A stretch of DNA of 64,000 nucleotides, taken from CAWJTV01 sp963845695. GTDB taxonomy: Bacteria; Planctomycetota; Planctomycetia; Isosphaerales; Isosphaeraceae. The stretch is from the NCBI GenBank assembly GCA_963845695.1, contig CAWJTQ010000002.1, forward strand, positions 1,426,001-1,490,000, read 5' to 3'. Of this stretch, positions 38,707-49,298 are shown piece by piece. Within the stretch, counting starts at the first letter, position 1. Every line of letters starts with the position of its first letter. Both the position numbers and the translations under genes were made by a program. The notes beneath the pieces are model-generated. The model saw only the letters and a program-made list of their open reading frames with translations. It did no database searches and was not told where the DNA came from.

Positions 38707-39675
38707 TTAGACCGGCCATCCCCGCACAAGCTCACGACGCGTGATCACCAGGGCGATAGATCGGCCGAGCGTAGAGTTCAGTATAGGCATCCGCTCGCAG
38801 GTGGGAAAGCAGATGATGACCGCTCCGCCGCTGCCGCTCGGCGCAGTGCGCGCGGCGAGATCGATCGGCCCGACGACGATTTTCTCACCTGGTCCCGGGT
38901 CGGCCTGGGCCAGAATCCGGCCGTCGAAGTCAACGATCATGCTTCCGCCCGGCCACGAAAATGGCGGGTAATTCTGGGCACTTGCCCCCTGATTGGCCGC
39001 CACCACGAACGCGAAGTTCTCCACGGCGCGGGCGCGGTTGAAGAGCGTCCACCAGTCCATCGGTGGCGTGGCGCCCCAGGGATCCATGTAAGCGGAGACG
39101 CGGATGAGGACTTCCGCCCCACCCAGGGCTAGCGCCGGATCGCCTCGGGGAACAGCCAGTCGTAGCAGATCGCGGCTCCTAGCCGGCCGATCTCGGTCTC
39201 GGCGACCGGAAACATCGGCTCGTCATAGCCCGCCAGGTCGTGCGGGCTGGCGTGGATCTCCCACGGCAGCCATGGATTCACCTTGCGATAACGGCTGAGG
39301 ATCCCGTCCGGGCCGATCAGGCACGTCGTGTTGAACACAACCCCGGGCCATTTCCGATCGACCTCCAGGAAGGAACCGGTCTGGATGTAGACCCCCCTCT
39401 CCCGCGCCTTTTTGACGTAGCGCTCGGTGTGCTCGTTAGGGATCGGGACGGCAAGGCGCTCGCTGAGTTCCTCCACAGTCTCGTAAATCGGTGCCGCGTG
39501 CGCGAACTCCGGAAAGACCAGGAGCTTGACGTCGAAGAACGGCCTGTATCCCGACGACCGCGCGATCGATCATCCCCAGCAAGTACCCGACCCGCGCGGC
39601 GAGCTCGTCGCGATCGCGGGGACACGGGAGATCGGTCTGGCAGGCGGCGGCGTAGTAGCGAGCGATCTCGGGCAT
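38707..39675 (-). CDS. Carbon-nitrogen hydrolase (nitrilase superfamily), two frameshifts
   Basis: About 322 aa after repair. The catalytic triad is present: Glu in LLVFPEFAHA, Lys in RYRKVNPW and Cys in AAICYDWLFPEA. The frame changes near 39530, where removing an A gives VGYRPFFDVK, and near 39132, where adding a G gives EAIRALALGGAEVL. The two shifts cancel. Members hydrolyse nitriles, amides or N-carbamoyl compounds; specificity is unknown. It lies between the FG-GAP and TPR genes on the same strand, about 100 bp from the former. Confidence 0.82.
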
Positions 39676-39961
39676 CGATAGTCACGAGAGAAGAGGGAGT
39701 GGAACGACTCGACTTCAGCTCAAGGGCAACTGCGTGTGAGAGCGGTTCACGATCGAGTTGCATACATTGCGAGATTAATGTCAATATTGATATGCTTTGT
39801 AGTTTCGATAAACCCCAATGAATCGGGCCTCGGACGACGCACCGGTTCCTCCACCTGTTTACAGGTGCACGGCTTTCGAGCACTGCACACTCAGGTTGCA
39901 CACTCCAACTACACTCGGCGGTGTACGTAACTCACTCGTGAAGCGCTCCAGGACAGCCGCG

Positions 39962-40834
39962 TCACTTGAGCGAATCCCCCTCCTTCTCGGGCGGAGGCTT
40001 GACCTGGTTGCTGGCGTCGAGGAATGCGGCCAGGGCGTTGTCCGGCTTGCGATTGGGGTCGTCGAGTCGCAGGAAGACGTCCGCGGCTCGGGCGGTCCGC
40101 CCGGAAAGGAACCATTCCGCGCCGAGGACCAGCCAGGCGTCGCGGTCGTCGGGATGGATCTGGACATGGGACTCGAGTCGCGAGATCTGGTGGGCGAAGT
40201 CGGCGGGCTCGCCGTAGATCGATTGGATGTCGGGCGCGGTCTCCAGCCAGCCGGGCTGAACGGTCTCGGCCTCGCGAAGCCGGTTGGCAGCCAGAGTGTA
40301 GTTGCCTCGGACCAGGGAGAGTTGTGCGAGCCGGACGTACGGTGCGGCCAGGTCGCCAGCGGCCCGAACGGCTTGTTGATAGCGTTCCTCGGCCTTCTTC
40401 AAGTTACCCGCGCGGAAAAGCCGATCGCCGATCGTCATCAATTGGGCGGCGCGTTTGGGATCACTGGGAGCCCGGGCTGGCTTCTCCGTGTGGTGCGGCC
40501 ATCGTTCCGCGATATCCCGCGGAGGAGCCGGGAGCAACGGCCCCCGTCGCTTCATGGGCGGTGGCATCATGGGTGAGTACGGTGCAAACCCGAATCCGCT
40601 CGGGCCCATCATCAGGCCCGGGTAGTAACCGACGACTCCACCCGGCCCGATCGTCGCGTAATACGGCAGAACAAAAAAGCCAGGATAACCGCCCACCGCG
40701 GCAATCGGGCCACCACGACCGCCCATGGGGTGACCACCCCCTCCCCCGTGCATGTGGCCGTGCTGAGCGCACGACGCACCAGGAATGAGGAGAAGAATTG
40801 TCACGCCAAGGCAGAGCATCTTGCGGCCGGGCAT
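39962..40834 (-). CDS. Secreted TPR protein with Gly/Pro/Met-rich N-terminal region
   Basis: 290 aa. Signal peptide MLCLGVTILLLIPGASCAQ (possibly a lipoprotein, Cys17-like position), then a low-complexity stretch rich in Gly, His, Tyr, Pro and Met (GGGGGHPMGGRGGPIAAVGG, YYPGLMMGPSGFGFAPYSPM). The C-terminal 150 residues contain TPR-like helices: AGNLKKAEERYQQAVRAAGD and RGNYTLAANRLREAETVQPG. TPRs mediate protein contacts. The same architecture occurs often in planctomycetes but has no assigned role. Intact frame. Confidence 0.75.
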   Translation of the reverse strand: MPGRKMLCLGVTILLLIPGASCAQHGHMHGGGGGHPMGGRGGPIAAVGGYPGFFVLPYYATIGPGGVVGYYPGLMMGPSGFGFAPYSPMMPPPMKRRGPLLPAPPRDIAERWPHHTEKPARAPSDPKRAAQLMTIGDRLFRAGNLKKAEERYQQAVRAAGDLAAPYVRLAQLSLVRGNYTLAANRLREAETVQPGWLETAPDIQSIYGEPADFAHQISRLESHVQIHPDDRDAWLVLGAEWFLSGRTARAADVFLRLDDPNRKPDNALAAFLDASNQVKPPPEKEGDSLK

Positions 40835-40982
40835 GATGGGTCGAAGCCTCCATTCCCAGGGAGACAGAAAGGTTCATGAGAATTATTGCAGGGTCTGGGC
40901 CACGGAATCAATGGATGCAAAAGAATCGAGCCGCAACCGAGACGGCCCTACCCCGGACGGGAGTGGGATCGCCGTCTTCGAT

Positions 40983-43900
40983 TCAATCACGCCGAGAACT
41001 GGTTCGCGTCGATCGGGGCATGATCCGCTGTTGGCTCAGATCGGCCCCCACATCGAGATGGGCGCGGCCCGGATGGTGGTTCGAATCGAGGATGAGGTCG
41101 GCCGGTTGCAGCTCTTCGACCCGGACCACTCGCCCTGAGCGGGGCCGGTCGCGGAACTGAACGCTCGGCACACTGGTACCGCGCGGACCGGTGAACAGGT
41201 CGATGTGGTTCGTTCCGCAGAGGTTGGCCCACTGCACCTGGGACTCGCGTGCACGGTTCGACGGAGGTGGGCCGTCGCCGGCCGCGGTGACCAGGTCCAG
41301 CTCATGAACGTCGTTATTCGCTTGCCAGAAGAGTGAACCGCCAGCCAGCGCATCGGCATTGACGCGAAGTAGTACGGCATCCCGGTCTCGCACTCGTCGA
41401 TCGACGAAGGTCCAGAAGACGCAGTTCCGAGACGAGATCAGCCACGGTCGGTTGGGACCGGGCAGCAATCCCGGCCAGGCCCCCAGGCGAAGGAGCGTCC
41501 GATCGGAGACGATCGTCGAGCGATCGAGGACCAGATCAGCCTCGAAGCGGTGCCGCGCCACGCGGGCGGGCTCGAGGTCCAGGGCAGCTTCGCCCCCGGC
41601 AACGGCGCACTGGGTCATTGCGATCAACCCACGGCCAACCTCCGCCCGGAGCGCCGTCCCATGGGCAATCAAGATCGAGTTCATGACCCGGCACACGGGG
41701 CGATCGACCGTCATGTTGAAAACGGGGTGGAGTCGATCCTCTGGCTGCGGCTGCGTCGTTTTCGCGAGGAACGCGACCAGGCCCCCAGTCACTCCCGATG
41801 ACAAGGGCGGCACGATGAGCTGGCAATCCGAGAGGACGAGGTGCGCGTTCTCAGTAGAGATCAGCTCCGCAAAGCGAGATTCGGGATCGTGGCGCAGGAT
41901 GAGCCCAGAGATGACCAGAGCCCCGCCGTGGGCCTGTATCACTGCATCGCCCTTCTCCTTGGGTTCGGAATTCCAAGAGAGCGGCTCCAATCCAGGCGGG
42001 CTTACGGCGTTCACACGGATCTCGAGTTGAATGCCATCAGGGATCTTCACCGGAGTGAAGCGATGTGCCCCCGAGCCCTCGACGCGAATTCGCACGTTTC
42101 TCGTCTGTGCGCTCAGCCGAGCCCGCATGAAGGCGCCCAGGTCCCCATTCCACTCGGGTTCCGACGTGTTCATCACGAGGTCAATCAGGTCGGAGGGAGG
42201 CGCCGGCGCGGGCCGCGCCGGGCCACTTGGGGGCGCCGCCTGGGGGAAGTTGCCTGGTATCAGCACCTGGATGTGCCGGGACGCGGACCCTCCCACAGGC
42301 GGAGCGGCGATAGCGGTCCAGATCGGTTCGGGAACGTCAACGCTGGGATACTGCGCGACGGTCTTTTCAAAGAACCCGGAGCGAGGCTGGGGTATCTGAC
42401 TGAGAAGGGGCCGCCGGTCTGGCAGTAGGAATTGCACCAGATAATCCTCGGCTGAGACGGTGTCGAGTTCCGCGGGCCCTCCCCATGACACCAGGACCTC
42501 TTGACTATCCTGTTCCGTCGCGTTCCACGTGGAACGGACAGCGACCAGGTCGTCAACGAGGATCATCGGATCGCCGTCGCTTCCGCGAGCAAAGAAACCC
42601 TTCCAACCCGCGAATAGGTTGCGATCGCCGGCCCAATCGACCTGCTGGGCGGCGGTTCCTGCCATGTCCGACGAGGACACAATGCTGGCGATGCCCGGTT
42701 CCTGCAACCGACCGAAAGTCGTTCCATATCGCGGAAGACCAGCCGTTTGCTCCGAATCCCGGCCACGCCTGGGACTCGCTGGACGATCGGCCCAGGGCCT
42801 GCGATGACCGCGTCGATGAAACAGAGCCGATGTTCCGCACCAGCGTCGGGCCGTGGGATCCGGACGAGCGGTCCATTTCCAAACAGGACGACCGCCCGGT
42901 CCAGGACGAGGTCGGTCGCACCACCCGAGAGCTCGATGACCGGTCCGGCCTCGCCGAATTGCCCACGGATCATGGTCCGCTCGAGGCGGATCCGCGAGGG
43001 CCGCGAAGCCAGCGACGTGGCTCGGATCAGCGCGAAGGGTGCTTTCTTGGGGTTGATAATGGTGATCGTGCAGTTCCGAAGCGTGAGGTTCGACCCCGCA
43101 CACACAAAGAAAGCCGTCTGTGCGGGGCTCAGGTCTTGAACGTTGAGAATCAGGTCGATCCCCTCAAGAATGATGCTCTTTTTTTCGAGGTTCATCACGG
43201 CGGTGTGTAGACGAGACACCTCGAGCTTCGACCGCTCGACTCGAAGGACCGGACGGAAGCCCGCACGCCGCCCGAATCAGACGGGATTCCCCCGAGATCC
43301 GCACGTCGTCGAGAGGCAGCGGCCCCTGGTCGGCCACCTCCACAATGCCGCCCACGAACTCGTCCAGGGCTTTCTGGAGCGTGGGCATGGTCGGGATTCC
43401 ACTGGGCTCTGAGACCCGCCTCACCACGACGAAGGGCGACTCGGCATGTCCCGAACTGGGGATCTGGGCCCACTGCGGCAAAGACCGGCGGGAATCCGGC
43501 GCGGTCGAAGCGATCGCGACTTCGCGCCCTGGGATCGGGTCCTGGTCATCCGGCTCGACCCACGTCTCCTGCGGAACCGGGGGCGACGGCAGACGGGACA
43601 CCGGTCCGGTCTTCCCACGGGTGCGCGAGCCATTTCCCAGCGCCGATCCGAGGGGGGGACGGACTGGCGGGCTGGTCGAACGGTCGAGCACCACGACCGG
43701 CCCGGGGTCGATCGGCTCTTCCTCGACCTGGCCGGACCCTCTCGTTCGCCCCAGAAATTCGTTGAGGCCGATGACCAACAACAGGAGCGAGGCCCCGATC
43801 GCCGTGCAGGAGAGAATCCAGGCGGGGGCCGAAGGGCGGGCTCGCGGAGGGATGACCTCGACCTGGCTCTCGGGAACTTCGATCTCGGGCTCGATGGCCA

Positions 43901-45014
43901 GAGCGATCGGCCTCTGGATGATCGGGGCCGGTCCTGGTGGGAGTATTCTGGCAGGCGACTGCGCGTGACTCGCCCGCCAATTCGGCCAGGCCAACCAGCG
44001 AGTCATCCGGGACCAACACCTCGCCCGATCCGTTTGTGGGTGCGTCCATGAGTGGGAGGGCACCCCACGGCTCCGCGGGCACCGGAAGCCAATCGTCGTC
44101 CTGCCCTGCCTCCAGCGGGACCAGTGCGATCCCAGGTGCCTCGGCGTCGGGGGCGATGGGAGCCGACTCGAACGCGGCAATCAATTGGTCATAATCGGCG
44201 AAGCGATCTTCGGGACTCTTTGACAGCAGCCGCAAGAGAATCGCTGAGATGGAAGCCGGAATGTCCGGGCGGAGGTCTCGAATATCGGGTGCAGGCGAAC
44301 GCGCGTGTCGCGTCAGCTTGTCCGTGATGTCGCCGCCAGGAAACGGAGGGACACCGGCCAGAAGGTAATAGAGGGTGCAGCCCAGCGAGTACATATCGCT
44401 CGAGATGCTGGTCGCACGACTGTCTCGTGCTTGCTCCGGCGCCATGTAATCCACAGTGCCGACAGTCGTACCCTCTCGGGTGACGCGCTCGTCCTCAAAC
44501 TCGGACTGGAGCGCCAGGCCCAGGTCGATGATCTTCGCCTCACCGCTGGTTGTCCGCAGGATGTTCGAAGGTTTGATATCGCGGTGGATCAGGCCTCGGC
44601 TTGCAGCATAGCGTAGCCCGCTGGCGACGCTCCGCATCACCCCGAGCGCTTCAGACACACCGAGCGGCCCGTTGCGCTGGATGTAGTCGTGGAAGTCGCC
44701 GCCACGGACGTATTCCAGCACCAGGTAATGCCGTCCCTCATCGATCCCGCGGTCGAAGATCGCCACGATGTTGGGGTGTTCGAGGGTTTCGGCGCGTGCG
44801 CCTTGCGAAGGAACCGCTGGAGCAGCGTGGAGTTGCGAGCGAGAGTCCGGATCAGAACCTTCAACGCGACCTCGTGGCCGGTCTGGGTATGTACGGCCCG
44901 ATAGACCGTGCTCATCCCGCCGCTCCCCAAAGGTTCGAGGACGCGGTAACTCCCGATCCGCAGGTCGGGCACGGAGTCGCGCGGAGACTCAGCTCGCGAT
45001 CTAGACTCTTCCAT
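40983..45014 (-). CDS. Giant Ser/Thr protein kinase with beta-helix-like extracellular domain, several frameshifts
   Basis: About 1340 codons, read as one gene across four frame changes (near 44800, 43960, 43258 and 42740). The N-terminus (IGSYRVLEPLGSGGMSTVYR) opens a kinase domain with VALKVL, GLIHRDIKPSNILR, IDLGLAL and GTVDYMAPEQARD. A Pro-rich linker and one transmembrane helix (ILSCTAIGASLLLLVIGLNE) follow. The remaining 800 residues are rich in short strand repeats typical of right-handed beta-helices: LNVQDLSPAQTAFFVCAGSN, LTLRNCTITIINPKKAP, HLVLSDCQLIVPPLSSG, LVLDRSTIVSDRTLLRL. A cytoplasmic kinase with an external sensing part is inferred. A parS-like site lies in the coding sequence at 42521. 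Confidence 0.8.
42521..42536. promoter_or_regulatory. parS-like ParB-binding palindrome (intragenic)
   Basis: CGTTCCACGTGGAACG is a perfect 16 bp palindrome, close to the parS core TTCCACGTGAAA. It lies inside the giant kinase gene. Confidence 0.55.
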
Positions 45015-45414
45015 TACGTTGCCCGAAGTTCTTCCTCACCAAGGAGCTGGTTAGCCGGAGAATCCTCATCCCTTATCGATCACACCACCAGCATCGAACC
45101 CGTGCCACCCCCAGATCAAACCGGCGACGCTTGGCGGAGATTCGAAGAATGCTTTGGCCATCGAGCGTCGAACGCGGTCAACGGATTCGGAGACGATGAA
45201 TATGGCCGACGGGTACCGGAGTGGCTACTCTTCGAGTTGGCGCGCCGGGGGAGAGTCTGGCGACCAGCCCGCCCGATCGGTCGCCATGATTGTACAGCGC
45301 AGGGGGGCGACTGTGACAGCCCTTCCCGAGACGACCGGCGGGCGCCACTGGGCTTGAAATTCAGGACCTTTCTCCGTGGCGACGGCACAAATCCCGCTCT
45401 CGTGACACGTTCGA
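45015..45414. other. Spacer between the giant kinase and the SDR gene
   Basis: 400 bp with no gene; short frames only. The kinase promoter should lie here, but no clear element is visible. Confidence 0.5.
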
Positions 45415-46197
45415 TCAAAGGACCGGGAGACTCAACCCACCGTCGACAGCGAAGACGGCACCAGTGGAATAAGGAAATGCGCCCGCCGCGATCGAAGCGA
45501 CCACGCGTCCGACATCCTCGCCCGTTCCCCATCGGCCGGTTGGGATCATTCCTCGTGCGATCTTCTCGTCGTAGGACGCTCGGACAGGTCGTGTCATGTC
45601 GGTATCGATGAGTCCGGGTCGGACCTCATAAACGCATATGCCGGTTCCGGCCAGCCGCAGTGCGAAGAGCTGGGCGACCATGCTCAATCCGGCCTTGGCC
45701 ACGCAATACTCGCCACGAGAGACGCTGGCGAATTGACTGGAGATCGACGTGATGAAGACGATCCGCGGTTCGGCGACGACGTCCTTGATGCGAAGCTCGA
45801 TCATCGCTCGGCCCACATCCTGGGTGAGAAAGAACGGTCCCCGTAAATTGGTGTCAATGACGCGATCCCAGCTCGCCGGGGTCGTCTCCAGGATGTCGAG
45901 GCGACGCTCGGGGGCAATCCCGGCGTTGTTGACCCAGAGGTCGATTCGTCCCGCGACCGCAACCGACTCCGCGACCAGACGCCGCCCCTCGGCGGGATCG
46001 GCGATGTCGGCCTGGATCGCGACCGCGCGAAGCGATCCACGCCTTTCCGCTTCCCGACAAGTGGCCTCTGCCGCAGCCACATCGGATCGGTAATTGACCA
46101 CGAGCGTATAACCCAGTTCGGCGACCGCCAGTGCGATGCCTCGGCCGATCCCTCGCCCTCCCCCGGTCACGACCGCAACTCTTGTCGACACATCCAT
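45415..46197 (-). CDS. Short-chain dehydrogenase/reductase (3-oxoacyl-ACP-reductase-like)
   Basis: 260 aa. NAD(P)-binding motif VAVVTGGGRGIGRGIALAVA, structural NAG (LWVNNAGIAPERRLD), catalytic Ser in FITSISSQFA and the YxxxK pair in YCVAKAGLSMVAQL. The C-terminus (RWGTGEDVGRVVASIAAGAF, FAVDGGLSL) is typical of FabG-like SDRs. It reduces or oxidises a carbonyl/alcohol pair in the cytoplasm; isolated from other fatty-acid genes, so its substrate is unknown. The residue after the first basic position (NYRSD) suggests NADPH preference. Intact frame, single gene. Confidence 0.88.
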   Translation of the reverse strand: MDVSTRVAVVTGGGRGIGRGIALAVAELGYTLVVNYRSDVAAAEATCREAERRGSLRAVAIQADIADPAEGRRLVAESVAVAGRIDLWVNNAGIAPERRLDILETTPASWDRVIDTNLRGPFFLTQDVGRAMIELRIKDVVAEPRIVFITSISSQFASVSRGEYCVAKAGLSMVAQLFALRLAGTGICVYEVRPGLIDTDMTRPVRASYDEKIARGMIPTGRWGTGEDVGRVVASIAAGAFPYSTGAVFAVDGGLSLPVL

Positions 46198-46376
46198 CCG
46201 CTCAGTCCTCCTGGGACTTCGACGAACCGACCCGTTCGCAAGCGAACTCGACTCCGGACCGGAGGCCAGGTCTCAATCCGCGACACGATTGTATCTTGCA
46301 AATCCCCAAGTGTTCGGGCAAGCAAGTTGACAGGAAAGCCCGCGATGCCGGACAATTCTTGAACGGAGACGTCTCC

Positions 46377-46450
46377 GCGCTCGTAGCTCAGGAGGATAGA
46401 GCGGCGGTTTCCTAAACCGCAGGTCGCAGGTTCGAATCCTGCCGGGCGCA
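46377..46450 (+). tRNA. tRNA-Arg (CCU)
   Basis: 74 nt cloverleaf; anticodon CCT in loop TTCCTAA with stem GCGGT/ACCGC. Acceptor GCGCTCG pairs with CGGGCGC (one G-U). T arm GCAGG-TTCGAAT-CCTGC. CCA is not encoded. Confidence 0.93.
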
Positions 46451-46517
46451 GCTCTTCTGGAGATGGGGCGCTCTCGCCCGGTGCAGGGTCCTCGCTACGA
46501 GCTGCCCTGGTTCTGTT

Positions 46518-46591
46518 GCGCCCGTAGCTCAGGAGGATAGAGCAACGGTTTTCTAAACCGTCGGTCGCAGGTTCGAATCCTGCCGGGCGTA
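46518..46591 (+). tRNA. tRNA-Arg (UCU)
   Basis: 74 nt; anticodon TCT in loop TTTCTAA with stem ACGGT/ACCGT. The acceptor GCGCCCG pairs with CGGGCGT, so position 1-72 is G-U. D and T arms are almost identical to the preceding tRNA-Arg (CCU), 67 bp upstream, which points to local duplication. The pair reads AGA and AGG codons. Confidence 0.93.
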
Positions 46592-46988
46592 ATGGGGGCC
46601 GAATACCGAAAGAGGTAAGTTACCCAACCGAAGAGGAATGCCAGAGTTCCGATTGGGCGTCGTTGTTGATTCTGGGATCGAGAGTCCGGAACCCGCCTCT
46701 CCCATCTCTGCTTTGGGCGCGCTGATACGACCGGAGCAGTTCGATCCCGGTTGTAAGTCCGAGGGGAATTCTGGGAGCAGTTGACCACCCAGCGCGACTC
46801 GACCGCCGCTCGGCTTCGCGACGATGACAAGTTTCGAAGAATTTGATACAACTGTCACCCGAGACGACTGCACAATCGCCCTGCCGTCCCGTTCCACGTG
46901 AAACGAATCGTGCGGGACTCGCAGTGCTTGCTCTTGCTTTCCTGGCCTCGATCAGCCGGCCCGACCGAGAACAGAACGGCCAAGGCGG
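46592..46988. other. Spacer between tRNA-Arg and sigma-factor gene, holding a parS-like site
   Basis: About 400 bp. No gene is accepted; the parS-like palindrome at 46890-46905 is listed separately. Confidence 0.55.
46890..46905. promoter_or_regulatory. parS-like ParB-binding site
   Basis: CGTTCCACGTGAAACG, a near-perfect palindrome matching the bacterial parS consensus TGTTTCACGTGAAACA at 12-13 of 16 positions. It is intergenic. Confidence 0.75.
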
Positions 46989-47708
46989 ATGAATGCGATG
47001 AATGAAGAGCGGCTCACTGACATCTCCACGATATGGACGACCATCAGCAGCGCCCATACGGCGGGCCCGAAAAGCCAAGCCGCGATGGAGGAACTCGTTG
47101 GCCGGTATCACGATGCCGTCACGAGGTACATCCATCTCAAGGTCCGGGACAAGCATCTGGCCGACGAGGTCCTCCAGGAATTCTGGACGAAGCTGCTGAC
47201 CGGCAAGCTCGCGGGGGCCGACAAGAGCAAAGGCCGGTTTCGCGACTATCTGCGAACGGTCCTCCACCGGTTGATCATCGACCACTTCCGCACTCGGAAG
47301 TTCCAATCCCTCCCGCCGGGCGACCTGCTCGATTCCAGCCGACCCGACGAGGATTTTGATCGCGTCTGGCGAGAGGCTGTCATCAACCGTGTCTGGTCGC
47401 GTCTAGAGACTTATCAAGCAACGACTCCCAAGAATCGCTACGCCACGGTCCTCCAGCTTCGACGCGACCACCCCGACGCTTCAATCGACGAGATCGCCGA
47501 GAAACTGGGCGAGATCACCAGGACCCAGGTTCGTCCCGAGGCTTTCCGAAAGAATCTCCAGCGCGCCCGTGCCAAATTCATCGAATTGCTGGTCCAGGAG
47601 CTGCGCGAGACCATCCACCCCACCACGACTGAGGATATCGAAGCAGAGATCTTCGACTTGGGCCTCGGCCATCTCTATCGTCGCTATTCCACCGCCGCCG
47701 AAGAATAG
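46989..47708 (+). CDS. ECF-like RNA polymerase sigma factor
   Basis: 239 aa from ATG 46989 (a second ATG lies four codons later). Region 2: AAMEELVGRYHDAVTRYIHL, KHLADEVLQEFWTKLLTGKL and GRFRDYLRTVLHRLIIDHFR. Region 4 is recognisable in ASIDEIAEKLGEITRTQVRP and EAFRKNLQRARAKFIELLVQ. A C-terminal extension of about 35 residues (EDIEAEIFDLGLGHLYRRYS) is seen in planctomycete ECF groups. No anti-sigma gene or kinase follows directly, so the signal is unknown. Intact frame. Confidence 0.85.
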   Translation: MNAMNEERLTDISTIWTTISSAHTAGPKSQAAMEELVGRYHDAVTRYIHLKVRDKHLADEVLQEFWTKLLTGKLAGADKSKGRFRDYLRTVLHRLIIDHFRTRKFQSLPPGDLLDSSRPDEDFDRVWREAVINRVWSRLETYQATTPKNRYATVLQLRRDHPDASIDEIAEKLGEITRTQVRPEAFRKNLQRARAKFIELLVQELRETIHPTTTEDIEAEIFDLGLGHLYRRYSTAAEE

Positions 47709-48065
47709 AACGGTTGGTGAGATCGGTGCGGGAGACGGCTGTGTCGACCCGCCAGTGGCCCCAACTCCTTCTCATATCGCCCTCTCCGGTTGTCGAGGCG
47801 AAGCTTCTCCACCTCCCAGGTCCCCGTCGGACATCCGCTAGGTTGGCGGGCGAATTCGAACGAATTCCTTCGGTCTCGCGGGGTTAGGACGTCGAAAAAA
47901 TCCCGCGTCCCCTTGACCGCTTCGTCTCAGCATGTACAGTTCAATGAAGGCGGTGTGCCCGGTCACGGTTTGGTGATAGGTTGCATTCCGTCCTTTCCTG
48001 GATCAATGACTGCTCACAGCAACGGATGGACTGCGCCCCAAAACGGGCTCCAAAGGGGAGCGGCA
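47709..48065. other. csrA upstream region with two overlapping ANGGA motifs
   Basis: About 357 bp. ACGGA (48022-48026) and ATGGA (48026-48030) match the CsrA recognition core ANGGA, about 40 bases before the csrA start. No other gene is supported. Confidence 0.4.
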
Positions 48066-48275
48066 ATGCTGGTTCTCTCCCGTAAGAAAAACGAGACGAT
48101 CATCATCAACGACAACATCACGGTCACGGTGATCGAGATTCGTGGGGACAAGGTGCGTCTCGGCATCGAAGCTCCCAAGGATGTCACCGTACATCGCCGT
48201 GAGGTTTATGAGGCTATTCAAAATCAAGCTCGTTCGTCCGATCAGGGCGCCAAAGTCGGCCGCTCTGAAGTCTGA
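48066..48275 (+). CDS. csrA: Carbon storage regulator CsrA
   Basis: 69 aa, the normal length. Begins MLVLSRKKNETIIINDNITV, with VIEIRGDKVRLGIEAPKDVT and VHRREVYEAIQ; the RNA-contact residues Leu4, Arg6 and the VHRREVY Arg44-like position are kept. CsrA dimers bind GGA-containing leaders and block or stabilise translation. Start ATG 48066 has GGGGAG 5 bases upstream. FliW and flagellar genes are not nearby. Overlapping ANGGA motifs in the leader suggest autoregulation (inference). Confidence 0.95.
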   Translation: MLVLSRKKNETIIINDNITVTVIEIRGDKVRLGIEAPKDVTVHRREVYEAIQNQARSSDQGAKVGRSEV

Positions 48276-48383
48276 CGAAGGGGAGGCCGCGCAAGCCATG
48301 GAAAACCCAACATGGTCGGCGCCGTCCTCTTTTCGCTGGGTGGCGGCTGGTTCATAGACAGGTTGACCACAAACCTGTCGAGT

Positions 48384-48938
48384 CTACCTCATGGCTTTCA
48401 GGACTTGGATGAATTCCTTCATCCAGGGGCCGTTGTCAGGCCAGCCTCGGACCGTCACGAGGGGACCATCCACGACGACTTCCCGATTCACAAACTCGGC
48501 TCCCGCGCTTCGGAGGTCGAGTTGGAGGTCGGGGTACGCCGTCATGGTCTTCCCTCGCCCACCCCCCGCTGCCAGTACCAGTAGAGGCCCGTGGCAGTTG
48601 GCCGCGATGGGCTTGCCCGTGTCGAGGAAGTGCCGGACAATCGATACGGCGTTCTCGCGGTTCCGCAGGTATTCCGGGGCCCGACCGCCGGGAAGGACAA
48701 GTCCGTCGTAGGACTCCGCCACAACATCTCCCAGTCCCAGATCGGCCTGGACACGATAGCCCGGCTTCTCGGTGTATGTGTCGAATCCCGGCTCGAAATC
48801 GTGGACCACCGAGAGGAAAACGCGCTTCTCTGGAGCCGCGATGTCCACTTGCCAGCCTTCTTCCTCTAGCCGGAACTTGGCGTAATAGATCTCCTGAGCC
48901 TCCCCCGCGTCGCCTGTGATCATCAGGATTTTGATCAT
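48384..48938 (-). CDS. DJ-1/PfpI-family protein (class I glutamine-amidotransferase-like)
   Basis: 184 aa. Flavodoxin-like core with IKILMITGDAGEAQEIYYAK, the nucleophile elbow PIAANCHGPLLVLAAGG (Cys in AxCHGP) and YDGLVLPGGRAPEYL carrying the supporting acidic environment. The family includes stress proteins, deglycases and putative proteases; function cannot be narrowed. It is convergent with csrA and separated by about 110 bp. Intact frame. Confidence 0.88.
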   Translation of the reverse strand: MIKILMITGDAGEAQEIYYAKFRLEEEGWQVDIAAPEKRVFLSVVHDFEPGFDTYTEKPGYRVQADLGLGDVVAESYDGLVLPGGRAPEYLRNRENAVSIVRHFLDTGKPIAANCHGPLLVLAAGGGRGKTMTAYPDLQLDLRSAGAEFVNREVVVDGPLVTVRGWPDNGPWMKEFIQVLKAMR

Positions 48939-49129
48939 CTCGTGTCCCCCATGTCAGCTCGGGATGGGGCCTCGCTGGTGATTCGCAGGGCGCCAGGCTA
49001 TCGCGTCGAGGGCCGGTCCGCAACCCATTCCTTCACGACGGTCATCGATCGATCAATCGGCCTCATCCCACGCGCTCACTTGACCGGTCGGGCTAAGCCC
49101 GCGTACATTCTATCGTCGGAAATCGTCAA

Positions 49130-49204
49130 GGCCCCGTCGTCTAGCCCGGTCTAGGACACATGCCTTTCACGCATGCAACACGGGTTCAAATCCCGTCGGG
49201 GTCA
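49130..49204 (+). tRNA. tRNA-Glu (UUC)
   Basis: 75 nt; anticodon TTC in loop CTTTCAC with stem CATGC/GCATG. Acceptor GGCCCCG pairs with CGGGGTC (one G-U). T arm ACGGG-TTCAAAT-CCCGT. CCA is not encoded. Confidence 0.93.
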
Positions 49205-49298
49205 CTGTCTCTGCTGGAGGTCGATGCGATTCCCTTCGTCAGTTCCCATTTGGCCGCCTTCTCGGATCAGGTAGGAAGGAAGCCTCTCACGCTACGGC

